The notes: a model not told the origin generated them from the letters alone. Counted from the stretch's first letter, positions 13,501 through 21,010 are shown. The stretch is DNA of 64,000 bases from Euleptes europaea (GCF_029931775.1 NC_079324.1:60953268-61017267), one strand, 5' to 3'. Numbers and translations: made by a program.

Positions 13501-16500
13501 CATCAAGCATTTGGCTAGCCACTGTTAGAAAATACTGGACTACACTGAACTATGGCCTTCTCCAGCAAAGCTCTTGTTATTCCTCATTCAGATGGCCTTT
13601 CTTCCTCCCACTAACATTATGTGCTAGGCAATGTGCCCTCTGAAATGTTAATACATTGCCATTAATCAGGATATTCAAATAGCTGCTGGCAAGATAATTG
13701 TATTTTATTTAATTCTGGAAAAGAAAGTCATCCAGTTTCCAGTAACAATATTAATATATGCATTAAAAGCTAAACCTGCACATCTGTGTACAGTTACCCA
13801 AGAGTAAGCCACAATGGCTGGGGTGGTTTACTTCTAGGTAAATCTCAATAGAATGGGAGTAAGACTAAACAAATCATCTGATCCAACAGCTTTGTCAAGG
13901 CTAATTCAAACTAGACAGTAAAGTACCATACAGCTATCATTTCTAGTAATATCTTGGCCACTCCTCAGAATGGCATATTTCAGAAGAGAAAGCTGTTCCC
14001 AAAATAGCTCAGCTGCTGAAGATAAATTCACTGATTAGCAAATTTGGTGTTAGTGAAAACAAGAAGATAAAGGCAGGGCTATATGTATCCTGTGATTCTG
14101 ACTCACACTACAAATGCAAAATTGAGAAGTCAGAGCTAATCAGTCATCCCCCATACCCACACGCACGTTTCTATAAAAAAACAATTTTCTAGCCCTTAGG
14201 CTTTCAAGATCAACTTGCAAGAGCAGGGGCCATGCTTGGTAGAATCTCCTAAGGCAGAGTGGAAAGAAAGGAGGATTTTTAGTAACCCTGAAATAGGGCC
14301 ATAGTCCCCTGCATCTCTCTCCGCCTGAGGTTCGTTTCTCACTGGACCCACATTTCCCTGTTGGGAATCTATGCACCAGCAGTCTCCAAGCTCAAATCAA
14401 GTCCCCGCCCCTTTAAATGCTGCTTTGTAATTGGCTTACTTTGTAGAGCTTGCTATGAGAGAAAATCCCCCCCAAAAAACCCAGTTGCCGCATAAAAAAG
14501 CATTTTAAGACCAAAAACCAAAAAATTGAGCAATCTGAAAGGGAGGGGGGGAAGAAATCCAAGACTTGGTTTTAAAAAAACGTTTCTTTTGCTCAGAAAA
14601 AGCTCCCAGGAAGCAGGAAGCATTTGAATCCCTTCCTCTTTACATACTGCTTTGTAATTGGCTGTGAGAGAAACCAAGTTTACGTGTCCTGCACTTTGCC
14701 TTATGCTTGGGGTTTCACCTGGTCTGAGCTCAGGGGAGAGGGAAGAATCAGCGGAACGAGAAACAGAAGAATGGGAAGTCCCGGGATTTGTGAGGGCTGA
14801 CAGTGAGGTCATCTCTAATGGACGTAAAACTCATGCATAACTCCAGGGAACAACCAAGACACCCTGGGTGAACGTGAGTGAAAGTACCCATGCATAAACG
14901 ACCTTAGAGAAAGCCAATGTACAGGGAATACAAAATGACTTTCCCGGACTTGGAAAACAAGTTCTGTGAGGCTTCTGGCATTGGTACCACAGGCTCAGCC
15001 AAGTGTTTGGTGCTAAAACATGCCCCAGCCAGAGAGAGTGCATTTACTGTTTCTACTAAAGAGGGAAGAACAACCAGCATGCCTCGGTCACCAGCCAAAT
15101 GACTCACTGGAGCCTGCAGCACAATGAAAGGAAGATTGCAAAATTCAGGGATCACATGTTTGCAAAGACTTCGTAGTTCTGTGGTCCACCTTTGGACTAG
15201 AATTGTTAAGAGTCCCCCCATTTAGGATCACAGCCCAGATTATGCATGCAGGGGAATGAGGTGGCAGAATTAGGGTTGCCAACCTCCAGGTACTAGCTGG
15301 AGATCTCCTGCTATTACAACTGTCTTCCAGTTGACAGAGATCAGTTCACCTGGGGAAAATGGCCGCTTTGGCAATTGGACTCTATGGCATTAAAGTCCCT
15401 CCCCTCTCCAAACCCCACCCTCCTCAGGCTCCGCCCCAAAAACCTCCCGCCAGTGGCAAAGAGGGACCTGGCAACCCTAGGCAGAATGGAACGTACCACA
15501 TCAGACTGCAGGTGAAGCATCAGGACCTCACATTTCGGAATGCCCCCCATGTAAGAAAAAATCCTTGCATACAGAAAATCAACAGACTAAGCCATCCTTC
15601 ACATGGAGATCCCCCAGAATTACAACTGATTCCCAGACTAGAGAGATCAGTTCCCCTGGAGAAAATGGCTGCTTTGGAGGGTGGATGCTACAGAATTATA
15701 CCCTGCAAAGGTCCTCCTGTCCCTGAACCTCACCTTCCCCAGGCTGTACCCCCCCACCCCCATATCTCCAGGAATTTCCCAACCCAGAGTCGGCAACTGA
15801 CTCTCAAAAACCTATACCCTGAATATCTTGTTGATCTCGAAGGTCCTACTTGCATCTCAGCTGTTCTACTGCAGACCAACAGGGCCACACTCTGAACCTA
15901 TGAATCAAAGAGAAGAGGTTCTGCTCTGCCAGTCCTCTACTTGCCAGTCCTCTACATACATATATATATATGTATATATGAAGAAATACTTGAAGCTGGA
16001 ATTCCACTCCCCACCCTTCCTGATGTACAAGTGGTACACCTCATTCTCAGGGTTTTGGCAGCTTGTGCTCCTAGGTGTATAAACCGAGCCTAACAGGGAC
16101 TGCATGTTATGTATGCATGGATCGTGAGAAAGGATAAGATCTTCCAGCTAGCAAGAATCTAGGCAAGACCCTGCCGTGGAGACTGAATATTATGTTCCCT
16201 TGTTAAGTCCTAGGAGTTTTTTGGTTGTTACAGATTTGCAAAGTACTACAAGCAGGCCAATGGGAAGGAGGAGAGGACCTTGATCAAAGCTTATGGTATC
16301 CGCTTCGATATCCTGGTCTTTGGCACGGTAATGGCAGCCTCGTTTTCCTTCTTGGCCAGTAATTTCAGATTGCGAGAAACAGGAAGTATAAAAACAATAG
16401 CCACCAGAGGAAAGGTTTGAAATAATGGTGGCACTTCCTAGCAATTGCGATATGAATTGAATTTTTTATTTCTCTGAGCATGTTGGGTATGTGCCTTCCC

Positions 16501-19500
16501 CATCACATGAACACATGAAGCTGCCTTATACACATGAAGATGCCTTGGTCCATCAACGACAGTATTGACTACTCAGACCGGCAGCAGCTCTCCGGGGTCT
16601 CAGGGAGGGTCTTTCACATCACCTACTTGCGTAGTCCCTTTAACTGGAGATACTGGGGATTGAACCTGGGACCATCTGCATGCCAAGCAGATGCTCTACC
16701 ACTGAGCAACAGCCCTTCCCCAAGCTTAGGTAACTCCACCCAGGGCTGTTGCCTTAGAGGAAGCCTGGAATGTCCCACGCCCCCTCCTCAATTTTCAATC
16801 CAAGCTAATTATGTGGTCTCTGTCCTTGCAGAGATATGGAGGACACACACACAAAAACACACATATAGTGCTTATATCCTGCCCAGTTGTTCTTGTTTCC
16901 AGCATTCTGTGGCTAATACATACAGAGGAAATGTGGTGACTGACAAGCATCTGGTACTTGCTTAATTCTGATTAAACTTTATGCTTTATTTCCGCTAGTT
17001 TGCAGTCACTTACAACACCCCCTCCCAAAGACCATTCACACATTATGGTTCACATAGGCTGAATCTGGATTCCCTGCTTTAACTTTATGACAGATGTGAA
17101 TTATGGGTTCTCCCCAATTTCTTTACATGCAGTGCCCGACTTCGATTGTGAGAAGGAGATTCTCACATAGTGAGAAGGGGATTCACCCTGTCAACATATG
17201 TCTAAGTTCTGGCTAGTCTGCAGTTTGCTAAACAGATCATACTGATCAGAGTGACAGCTAAGTCATGTGAGTATGCTGGTCTGATCCAGTTTGTACAGCC
17301 AGGAATGGGGATTTCCAGAATGACTCATCTCAGGTGAACTGTGATTGGTCATGAATATGTATATATGTCTGTGTATTGAATGTAAATTTCTTCTTGCCTG
17401 GAATATACGTGCTGGCGAAGCACTTTGATGCTCAGAGCTGTGAATGATAACAGCTAAAGGACTCTGTGTATATATTGTAAATAAACTGTACATAGCAGAA
17501 CTGCGTGGTGTGAAGTTGCTACCAGGTAAACTCCTGAAGTCCAGACACTCTGTGCGCGACACACACACACACCCCACACACAAATTGTTTTCTTGACCTG
17601 AACTTGTTCTGGCGGGGGGGGGGGGAATCCATGTTCCCCAGGGTTGTTTTAGGTCTTGGAAATAGTCAGGTGGGGGGAGAGACTGTATTCCCTTCTCACC
17701 ATGGGTGCAATCTGAATTGTGCACAATGTGTGTGGGAATTGAGGAGAACCTGCAATTCACATTTAACTGAAGGACAGAGTTGGGAACTGAGACCCAGCCT
17801 GTGTAGACGGTATTGTGTGAATTTCCTCAGCACCACATTTCTGGCAGTTGGCCTGACTCCATTCATGAAAGAGAAATAACAGTTTCTTTCTCTTACTCTC
17901 TCTTTACAATTAATTTCTCTTTTGCGTTTCCCAAAGGCAGGACAATTTAACTTCTTTGAGTTGTTGGTGTACGTAGGTTCAGCACTCTCCTATTTTGGCC
18001 TGGTAAGACAGAGTTTTATATCCTGTGGTACTTAAGGTGGTAAGGGATGATTTCTGGAGAGAAAATTCATTAAAAAAGCTGAATTGCTGCCCTCTTTCAA
18101 TGTTTATTTCCAGGCTCAATTAGTCGTTGATTTCCTTATCACTTCATACACATTTCCCTGCTTCAAATCAAACCCAGTGAAGGAATATTATTACAGCAAG
18201 AAGTGTGAGTCGGTACCAGGGCCCAGATGGGTAAGAACCAAAGCTATCCATTGCCTGATTACATCTGAGCTAGACTACTGTAATGTATTTTACATGGGGC
18301 TGCCTTTGAAGAGTGTTTAGAAGTTCCTATAGGCAGCAAAGGCACTTGGGGAAAAGATTTTGGATCTTGGCAATAATTGGCTAATTTATTGCTCAATTAA
18401 ATTATTGTTTTGAAAGGTCCTAAACAGTCATAGTGACACAAATTAAGGCAGTGGCAGTCTTGATGCTATATCTTCTACTACTATTTATATCTGATATACT
18501 AAATACATTTCTAGAGGCTAAGCATACATGTTTCTTTGTCTCTTTTGCTGGACAGAGTCTGTTGTATGTGGCATATGTTGATGAGCCCCACGTTGTTATG
18601 ATTGACAAATTTTTGAGGACAAGCTTACAGAAAATGAAAGGCGAAATTATTCACGTGAGTTGAGACCTTTCTTATATGTGTGTGTTAAGTGCCGTCAAGT
18701 CGCTTCCGACTCATGGCGACCCTATGAATGAAAGTCCTCCAAAATGTCCTATCTTTGACAGCCCTGCTCAGATCCTGCAAATTGAAGGCCGTGGCTTCCT
18801 TTATTGAGTCAATCCATCTCTTGTTGGGTCTTCCTCTTTTCCTGCTGCCCTCAACTTTTCCTAGCATGACTGTCTTTTCCAGTGACTCTTGTCGTCTCAT
18901 GACGTGACCAAAATACGACAGCCTCAGTTTAGTCATTTTAGCTTTAGGGGCCTTCTGATTTCTTGGCTGCAGTCTCCCTTTTTGTTGATGGTGGACCTAA
19001 GGAATCGAAAGTCTTCAACAATTTCAATTTCCTCATGTCTACCTTAAAGTTGTGTAATTCTCCTGTAGTCATTACTTTTGTTTTCTTGATGTTCAGCTGT
19101 AGACCTGCTTTGGCACTTTCTCTTTTAACTTTTAGCAGTAGTCGTTTCAAATCTTCACTATTGTCTGCCAATAATGTAGTGTCATCAGCATATCTCAAAT
19201 TATTAATGTTCCTCCCTCCAATTTCCACCCAACCTTCATCTAAATATAATCCTGCTTTCCTAATTATATGTTCTGCATATAGATTGAAGAGATAGGGAGA
19301 TAAAATACATCCTTTGTCTGACACCTTTGCCAATTGGAAACCATTCCGTTTCTCCATATTCTGTTTTAACTGTGGCCTCTTGTCCAGAGTACAGGTTGCG
19401 CATCAAAACGATCAGATGTAGTGGCACACCCATTTCCTTTAAAGCCAGCCATAGCTTTTCATGATCCACACAGTCAAAAGCTTTGCTGTAATCTATAAAA

Positions 19501-20652
19501 CACAAGCTGATTTTCTTCTGAAATTCTCTCGTATGCTCCAGTAACCAGTGTATATTTGCAATATGATCTATAGTGCCTCTTCCTTTTCTGAAACCAGCTT
19601 GAACATCATGCATTTCTCGTTCCATATATGGTAACAGCCTTTGCTGTAAGATTTTGAGCATCACTTTACTTGCATGAGAAATTAATGCGATGGTCCGATA
19701 GTTGCTGCAATCTTTGATCTCTCCTTTCTTGGGAATTGGAATGTAAATGGATCATTTCCAGTCTGTGGGCCATTGTTTTGTTTTCCATATCTGTTGGCAT
19801 ATTCTTGTCAAGATTTTGATGGACTCTGTTTCTGTGGTTTGGAATAGCTCTATTGATATCCCATCTGCTCCTGGTGATTTGTTTCTCCCGATTGCTCTCA
19901 ATGCAGCTTTCACTTCACTTTCTAAAACTGTAGGTTCTTCTTCAAAAGATTCTTCTTGGAAAGAATCTTTTATCCTTTCATCTCTTTTGTATAGTTCTTC
20001 AGTGTATTGTTCGTACCTTTTTAAAATTTTGTCCTCATGATATGACAGCCATTTTGTGACCGCGCACACCACCTTTGTCAGAATTCCAAGCTGCCCCAGG
20101 CTCAAAATGTTTGGAGACCCCCACCATTTCATAACGCATACACCATATGTCTTCCTACTGCAGAAACGCTCGGGCGATTTCATGCATGCTGCCAAACTCC
20201 CACCGCGACATCTGGATGAAGCGGCCCCCCTGGGAAACGCCGAAGAGCTGCAGCCCCTTCAAAAGAAAGAGGACGATTCTTCCTGCCTCCAGCGTCCTTC
20301 TTGGTGCTGCTGCGGAAGATGCCGCCCAGCGCAGCCGTACTGGGAGCAGCTGTGCTGCCGGAGGAAGGGTGGGACATGCATCACCACTTCGGCTCTGTTT
20401 GAGCAGCTCGTCCTTTCCAGATCCACGCTGGAGTTCGTCCTCCTCTATGAAGACCCCTTGCTGGACCTCAAGGCAGAGGCTCTCACCAAGCAGCTGCGAC
20501 ACTGTGCGTATAAGCAGTACATCCGCTGGCGCTTTGGAGAGGATGGCAACCTAGAAAAGCTGGCTGTCCTCCCAAACTGCTGCCGGTGGAAAATCAGAGA
20601 GGCCTTTCCCAGCGAGGATGGCCAGTATGCTGGCTTCAGGAGGAAGAAATAA
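1386..20652 (+). CDS. P2RX7: P2X purinoceptor 7, exons 2-13 (gene span; exon 1 outside window)
   Basis: ATP-gated trimeric cation channel of the plasma membrane; in mammals it drives Ca2+ influx, K+ efflux and inflammasome activation. Twelve exons read through in consistent phase, total 1588 nt of coding sequence: 1386-1518, 2280-2351, 2905-2977, 4268-4364, 5670-5750, 6531-6660, 10866-11002, 16234-16327, 17937-18002, 18114-18230, 18556-18654 and 20164-20652. It is P2X7 rather than another P2X because of SSVHTKVKG in exon 2, MDPQSN in exon 4, the EYYY.KKCES motif after TM2, and the 163-codon last exon coding the P2X7-only ballast domain. All ten ectodomain cysteines and the ATP-contacting TKVKG lysines are present. 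Relative to human P2X7, the head loop in exon 2 is about 12 residues shorter and the post-TM2 cysteine anchor is mostly missing. Introns are full of SINEs and MITEs. Confidence 0.95.
1617..1800 (+). mobile_element. tRNA-headed SINE, 3'-truncated
   Basis: It begins with the A-box-like GTGTAGTGGTTAAGAG and has the B-box-like GGTTTGATTACCC, then the family's CTGGGTGACCTTGGGC segment. This is the commonest SINE of the window ('SINE-T' below). A full copy is about 300 bp and ends in (TTCTTCTT). Confidence 0.75.
1916..2131 (+). mobile_element. hAT-like MITE with TAGGGTTGCCA termini ('MITE-G')
   Basis: About 215 bp, opening with CTAGGGTTGCCA and closing with TGGCAACCCTAG, so the ends are inverted repeats of about 11-12 bp. 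The inside includes TCCCCTGGAGAAAATGGCTG-like sequence shared by at least 14 other copies here. No coding capacity. The superfamily is inferred, not shown. Confidence 0.65.
2280..2351 (+). CDS. P2RX7: P2RX7 exon 3
   Basis: 72 nt, phase 0, between CCTGTGTAG and GTAACT. It reads [19 protein letters not shown] then GLCPE, with the first conserved ectodomain cysteine. Same length and phase as P2RX4 exon 3. Confidence 0.93.
2905..2977 (+). CDS. P2RX7: P2RX7 exon 4
   Basis: 73 nt, phase 0 in and 1 out, between TTGCTTAG and GTAGGT. It reads [17 protein letters not shown] then RMDPQSN; two conserved cysteines of the head domain. The MDPQS block is diagnostic of P2X7. Confidence 0.93.
3255..3460 (+). 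mobile_element. Old tRNA-headed SINE (MIR-like organisation)
   Basis: GTGTGGTGCAGTGGAC and GGTTCAGATCCCC mark A and B boxes; TTGGGCCAATAAATTTCTCT and CACACAGGGTTATCATGAGG resemble the core and 3' parts of MIR-like SINEs. It is diverged and differs from SINE-T. Confidence 0.5.
3671..4192. mobile_element. hAT-type non-autonomous element with a nested Sauria SINE
   Basis: Its ends are CAGGGGTGTCAAAC and the inverse AATTTGACACCCCT, enclosing GGCCC-rich sequence. A SINE (about 3730-4025) interrupts it, so the DNA element is older than that SINE insertion. No transposase reading frame. Confidence 0.65.
3730..4025 (+). mobile_element. Sauria-type SINE
   Basis: A tRNA-like head (GGCGCAGAGTGGTAAGCTGC; GAGTTCGATCCCAACGG) leads into TTCTGAGGTCGGTAAAATGA, a BovB-like end with GTGACGTCACCCCATGGG, and an ACCTTT-type tail. 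This combination is the Sauria SINE known from squamates, and is the best single pointer to the host group. Confidence 0.75.
4268..4364 (+). CDS. P2RX7: P2RX7 exon 5
   Basis: 97 nt between CCCTCTACAG and GTAAGG. It completes a glycine codon with exon 4 and reads [20 protein letters not shown] then [11 protein letters not shown], giving three conserved cysteines and an N-glycosylation sequon (NAT). Confidence 0.93.
4747..4863. mobile_element. Short MITE-G-related fragment
   Basis: The ends AGGGTTGCCAGAT and CTGGCAACCCTG are inverted and match MITE-G termini, but the 100-bp interior (GGTGGGAGGTTTCTTTGG) is only partly shared. Probably an internally deleted relative. Confidence 0.45.
5074..5379 (+). 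mobile_element. SINE-T, full length
   Basis: It runs from AGCCAGCGTGGTGTAGTGG to AACCAACTCTTCTTCT with both promoter boxes, a second tRNA-like half (GGCGAAGGCTAACCTGGTG) and the CACAGGGTGTCTGTTGTGGG body. Confidence 0.8.
5670..5750 (+). CDS. P2RX7: P2RX7 exon 6
   Basis: 81 nt between CTCCGTCTAG and GTAAGT. It reads [20 protein letters not shown] then PKFNYTK; the [10 protein letters not shown] block is the P2X lower-body strand. It lies only 91 bp before the GC-rich hairpin of intron 6. Confidence 0.93.
5815..6196. repeat. GC-rich minisatellite with a perfect 27-bp inverted repeat
   Basis: Four to five degenerate units of about 63-85 bp share CTCCCTGCAGCCGCAGGAGG, then CCTGGAGGC and GGGGAAAAGC. 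At the left end 5842-5868 and 5877-5903 are perfect reverse complements around an 8-base GGGGCGGC loop. Several long open frames here are by-products of the CpG-rich, stop-poor composition. Confidence 0.8.
6247..6325. mobile_element. Short palindromic MITE
   Basis: CGCGTATAAGCCGAGT followed by TTTTTCAGCCC is mirrored by GGGCTGAAAAACT and CAGCTTATACGCGAGTATA. It directly abuts the GC-rich minisatellite; the array may be part of the same element. Family not determined. Confidence 0.55.
6531..6660 (+). CDS. P2RX7: P2RX7 exon 7
   Basis: 130 nt between TTCCCTGCAG and GTATGT. It reads [20 protein letters not shown] then [20 protein letters not shown] and AIQ: two conserved cysteines and the P2X signature CPIFRLGDI. 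Confidence 0.93.
6938..7066 (+). mobile_element. MITE-G, internally deleted
   Basis: Starts AAGGTTGCCAACCTCCTGG and runs to the CAACCCGGATCTAGG end; the middle of the element is missing. Confidence 0.55.
7144..7347 (+). mobile_element. MITE-G
   Basis: AGGGTTGCCAACTTCCAGG at the left and GACCTAGTAACCTT at the right; this subtype carries CACTTTGGCAATTAGACTCC-like interior shared with the copies at 15270, 34932 and 63226. Confidence 0.65.
7488..7708 (+). mobile_element. MITE-G
   Basis: TTAGGGTTGCCAGTCTCCAGG to AGAGCTGGCAACCTTA, third copy within 800 bp of P2RX7 intron 7. Confidence 0.65.
8290..8500 (-). mobile_element. MITE-G, reversed
   Basis: TAGGGTTGCCAGCTCTGGG to GGTTGGCAACCCTG, opposite in orientation to the copies just upstream. 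A short MIR-like SINE tail (TCCTCACAACAACCCTCTGG) lies next to it at about 8170-8225. Confidence 0.65.
8508..8816. mobile_element. Probable hAT-type non-autonomous element
   Basis: Inverted-looking ends CAATGATAGTCACTCAG and TGGTTACCATTGCT enclose GAGCCACATGTGGCTCT and a matching TGTGTGGCTCTTGG near the far end. No coding capacity. Confidence 0.45.
8909..9075 (+). mobile_element. Possible solo LTR fossil
   Basis: A TG...CA-bounded stretch with TGTTGGGGAATATCAC at the start and an AATAAA near its end has the layout of a short LTR. No internal region is present and no flanking duplication was seen. Family unknown; broken or solo. Confidence 0.3.
9065..9145 (+). mobile_element. CR1/L2-type LINE ORF2 fragment
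   Basis: It translates to [18 protein letters not shown], which matches the C-terminal 'KAV.GLGPSYL.D' block of CR1/L2-type LINE ORF2. It is a fragment next to a possible LTR-like stretch and a MITE. Confidence 0.5.
9148..9530 (-). mobile_element. MITE-G followed by the end of a hAT-type element
   Basis: A reversed MITE-G runs 9148-9299 (CAGGTTGCCAGGTCGCTC to GGCTGGCAACCCTA). From about 9300 to 9523 the sequence GTGCCCACAGGCTGGAAAAG then GTCGGGGACCCC is the right end of the hAT-type family seen complete at 39088 and 34642. Confidence 0.55.
9531..10360. other. P2RX7 intron 7, no feature recognised
   Basis: AT-rich intronic sequence without a recognisable gene, RNA or repeat boundary by eye. 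Confidence 0.5.
10361..10590 (+). mobile_element. 5S-rRNA-headed SINE with BovB-like tail
   Basis: Head: GCCTGATCTCGTCAGATCTC, AGAAGCTAAGCAGGGTCAG and TTAGTATTTGTATGGGAGAC correspond to internal 5S rRNA (A, IE and C boxes). Tail: GGGTCGCCATAAGTCGGCTG then CGACTTGACAGCAC is the BovB 3' end, followed by (CA)n. The two halves explain pol III transcription and BovB-driven retroposition. Confidence 0.85.
10866..11002 (+). CDS. P2RX7: P2RX7 exon 8
   Basis: 137 nt between CATTCAAG and GTAAGG. It reads [20 protein letters not shown] then [20 protein letters not shown] and PGYNF(R); two conserved cysteines, and the asparagine-phenylalanine-arginine motif that contacts ATP is split across the next junction. 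Confidence 0.94.
11225..11347 (-). mobile_element. Penelope-like element terminal repeat fragment
   Basis: GGTTCTTGTAGATTATCTGG then TTTCCTGACGTTTCGCCAGC and CATCTTCAGAGGAGTAACAC match the repeat at 54568-54809. Sequence of this type (ACGTTTCGCC...CATC.TCAGAGG) ends Penelope-like retroelements in lizards. It carries a hammerhead-like motif on the minus strand (separate entry). Confidence 0.55.
11277..11321 (-). ncRNA. Hammerhead-ribozyme-like motif
   Basis: Read on the minus strand: stem I TCCT / AGGA, core CTGAAGA, a GCC...GGC stem II around TGCCACAGCTGCT, then GAAA and CGTC. Core nucleotides CUGANGA, GAAA and the NUH-type UC are all there. Oddities: one extra U before stem II and a very short stem III, as in motifs of Penelope-like elements. 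Activity is not shown. Confidence 0.45.
11370..11656 (-). mobile_element. CR1/L2-like LINE 3' end, interrupted by Tc1
   Basis: CATAAGAACATAACAGCAGG, then GGATCAAACCAATGACCCAC and TCCATCTGAGCCAGTGACCA are the reverse strand of a CR1/L2-like 3' UTR with its TTCTTATG-type tail. The Tc1 element is inserted in it at a TA. Confidence 0.6.
11659..13136 (-). mobile_element. Tc1/mariner transposon, nearly complete
   Basis: The ends CAGTGAGGGGGGAAAGTATT and AATACTTTTTTCCCTCACTG are inverted, with long inner inverted repeats of about 200 bp (11659-11865 against 12935-13136) and TA target duplications at 11657-11658 and 13137-13138. On the minus strand the transposase runs from ATG at 12857 ([20 protein letters not shown]) to FATKY at 11875. 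The catalytic motifs are [16 protein letters not shown] and NPIENLW (DD34E). A frame break lies near 12080, in the SQSPDLNPIE region, and part of the DNA-binding domain is replaced by telomere-like repeats. The fish-like sequence and good preservation suggest a recent, possibly horizontally acquired copy; this one is non-autonomous. Confidence 0.93.
12727..12918. repeat. Two telomere-type (TTAGGG)n patches inside the Tc1 element
   Basis: 12728-12747 reads TTAGGG three times on + and 12904-12917 reads CCCTAA twice on +, i.e. inverted with respect to each other, 155 bp apart. The first replaces the stretch between LGEKVTT and VNLP in the transposase (about 14 residues in usual Tc1) while keeping the frame; the second lies in the 5' flank of the coding region. 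Confidence 0.85.
13140..15269. other. P2RX7 intron 8, mostly unique sequence
   Basis: No gene or clear mobile element. Two related stretches, about 14403-14470 and 14628-14680, share CTGCTTTGTAATTGGCT, a possible diverged local duplication. Confidence 0.4.
15270..15480 (+). mobile_element. MITE-G
   Basis: TTAGGGTTGCCAACCTCCAGG to GACCTGGCAACCCTAGG, well-preserved ends. Confidence 0.7.
15604..15800 (+). mobile_element. MITE-G, 5'-truncated
   Basis: Begins at GGAGATCCCCCAGAATTACA, includes TTCCCCTGGAGAAAATGGCT and ends CCCAACCCAGAGTCGGCAAC. A short (TA)n follows at 15958-15980. Confidence 0.6.
16234..16327 (+). CDS. P2RX7: P2RX7 exon 9
   Basis: 94 nt between GTTGTTACAG and GTAATG. It reads [20 protein letters not shown] then [11 protein letters not shown], with the ATP-binding lysine of FAKYY and the strand leading to TM2. 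Confidence 0.93.
16500..16725 (-). mobile_element. tRNA-Ala-like SINE ('SINE-A')
   Basis: On the minus strand it opens with a tRNA-like head (GTTGCTCAGTGGTAGAGCAT; GGTCCCAGGTTCAATCCCC) and ends with GCAGCTTCATGTGTTCATG. Nine copies or pieces occur in the window. Confidence 0.8.
17205..17565 (+). mobile_element. Possible LTR-like fossil
   Basis: A CAAT/TATA-like segment (GTGATTGGTC, ATATGTATATA) followed by AATAAA about 140 bp later and a CA-ending tail resembles an LTR promoter-polyadenylation layout. No internal genes. Family and age unresolved. Confidence 0.25.
17937..18002 (+). CDS. P2RX7: P2RX7 exon 10
   Basis: 66 nt between TTTCCCAAAG and GTAAGA. It reads [20 protein letters not shown] then GL: the outer part of TM2 with the pore-lining serine/glycine segment. 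Confidence 0.93.
18114..18230 (+). CDS. P2RX7: P2RX7 exon 11
   Basis: 117 nt, phase 0 on both sides, between TTATTTCCAG and GTAAGA. It reads [20 protein letters not shown] then [19 protein letters not shown]: the end of TM2 and the first cytosolic segment. Human P2X7 has about 11 more residues here, including six cysteines of the palmitoylated anchor; here only one cysteine remains before EYYY. Confidence 0.9.
18236..18345 (+). mobile_element. CR1/L2-type LINE ORF2 fragment beside the exon 11 donor
   Basis: It translates to [20 protein letters not shown] then PLKSV, matching the LITSRLDYCNALY block of CR1/L2-type LINE reverse transcriptases. It begins within about 10 bp of the exon 11 splice donor. 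Confidence 0.6.
18556..18654 (+). CDS. P2RX7: P2RX7 exon 12
   Basis: 99 nt between GCTGGACAG and GTGAGT. It reads [20 protein letters not shown] then [13 protein letters not shown]; matches the YVSFVDE.HI stretch of the P2X7 cytosolic domain. Confidence 0.92.
18683..20045 (-). mobile_element. BovB (RTE) LINE, 5'-truncated
   Basis: The 3' end GTGCCGTCAAGTCGCTTCCG (on +, reversed sense) is the BovB signature. On the minus strand three stretches of ORF2 remain: [14 protein letters not shown]...[13 protein letters not shown] (19752-20195 frame), the RT core with [12 protein letters not shown] and [12 protein letters not shown] (19260-19664) and [12 protein letters not shown] (18944-19357), then [20 protein letters not shown] near 18936. 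Frames are broken and a segment near 18945 is missing compared with the copy at 35960. Confidence 0.88.
20040..20135 (+). mobile_element. hAT-type element end fragment
   Basis: CAGCCATTTTGTGACCGCGC then GGCTCAAAATGTTTGGAGAC match the right part of the hAT-type elements at 34642 and 39088. It stops about 28 bp before exon 13, leaving little room for the exon's own polypyrimidine tract. Confidence 0.5.
20164..20652 (+). CDS. P2RX7: P2RX7 exon 13, cytosolic ballast domain
   Basis: 489 nt, 162 codons and TAA, after acceptor TCCTACTGCAG. It codes the P2X7-specific ballast: a proline- and basic-rich linker ([20 protein letters not shown]), the cysteine-rich Zn-binding clusters SWCCCGRC and [14 protein letters not shown], the helix [20 protein letters not shown], then [29 protein letters not shown] and the end [10 protein letters not shown]. 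Human P2X7 has the same order of motifs and ends QYSGFKSPY. The domain binds guanine nucleotides and Zn in the rat structure. Confidence 0.95.
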   Translation, partial: KRSGDFMHAAKLPPRHLDEAAPLGNAEELQPLQKKEDDSSCLQRPSWCCCGRCRPAQPYWEQLCCRRKGGTCITTSALFEQLVLSRSTLEFVLLYEDPLLDLKAEALTKQLRHCAYKQYIRWRFGEDGNLEKLAVLPNCCRWKIREAFPSEDGQYAGFRRKK

Positions 20653-20802
20653 CTTTCCGTGGAGACTTTCCATAGCAGGACCTTAGCACACATGGGGATA
20701 AAATAGATACATTGAACCTGCAATGAAATGTGGTAGGGGGGAACAGTTTGGAAATCCCCCCACCCTAACAATCTCTCACTGCCAGCAGTCTGTAAACACT
20801 AA

Positions 20803-21010
20803 GAGGGGTTGCCAGCCTCCAGGTGGGGCCAGAATTACAACTGATCTCCAGACTATGGAGATTGGTTGCCCTGGAGAAAAGTGCTGCTTTGGAGAGTAGA
20901 CTATAGCATCACATCCCAACTGAGCAACCTCTCCTCTCCAAATTGCACCTTCCCCAGGCTTCACCCCCCCCAAATCTCCAGGAATTCCCCAACCCAAAGT
21001 TGGCACCCCT
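20803..21010 (+). mobile_element. MITE-G
   Basis: GAGGGGTTGCCAGCCTCCAGG to AAAGTTGGCACCCC, 150 bp after the P2RX7 stop and so probably inside its 3' UTR. Confidence 0.6.

Noticed and set aside
18963-19295. Plus-strand 110-codon frame
   Set aside because: Antisense of the BovB ORF2; the minus strand carries the reverse-transcriptase motifs.
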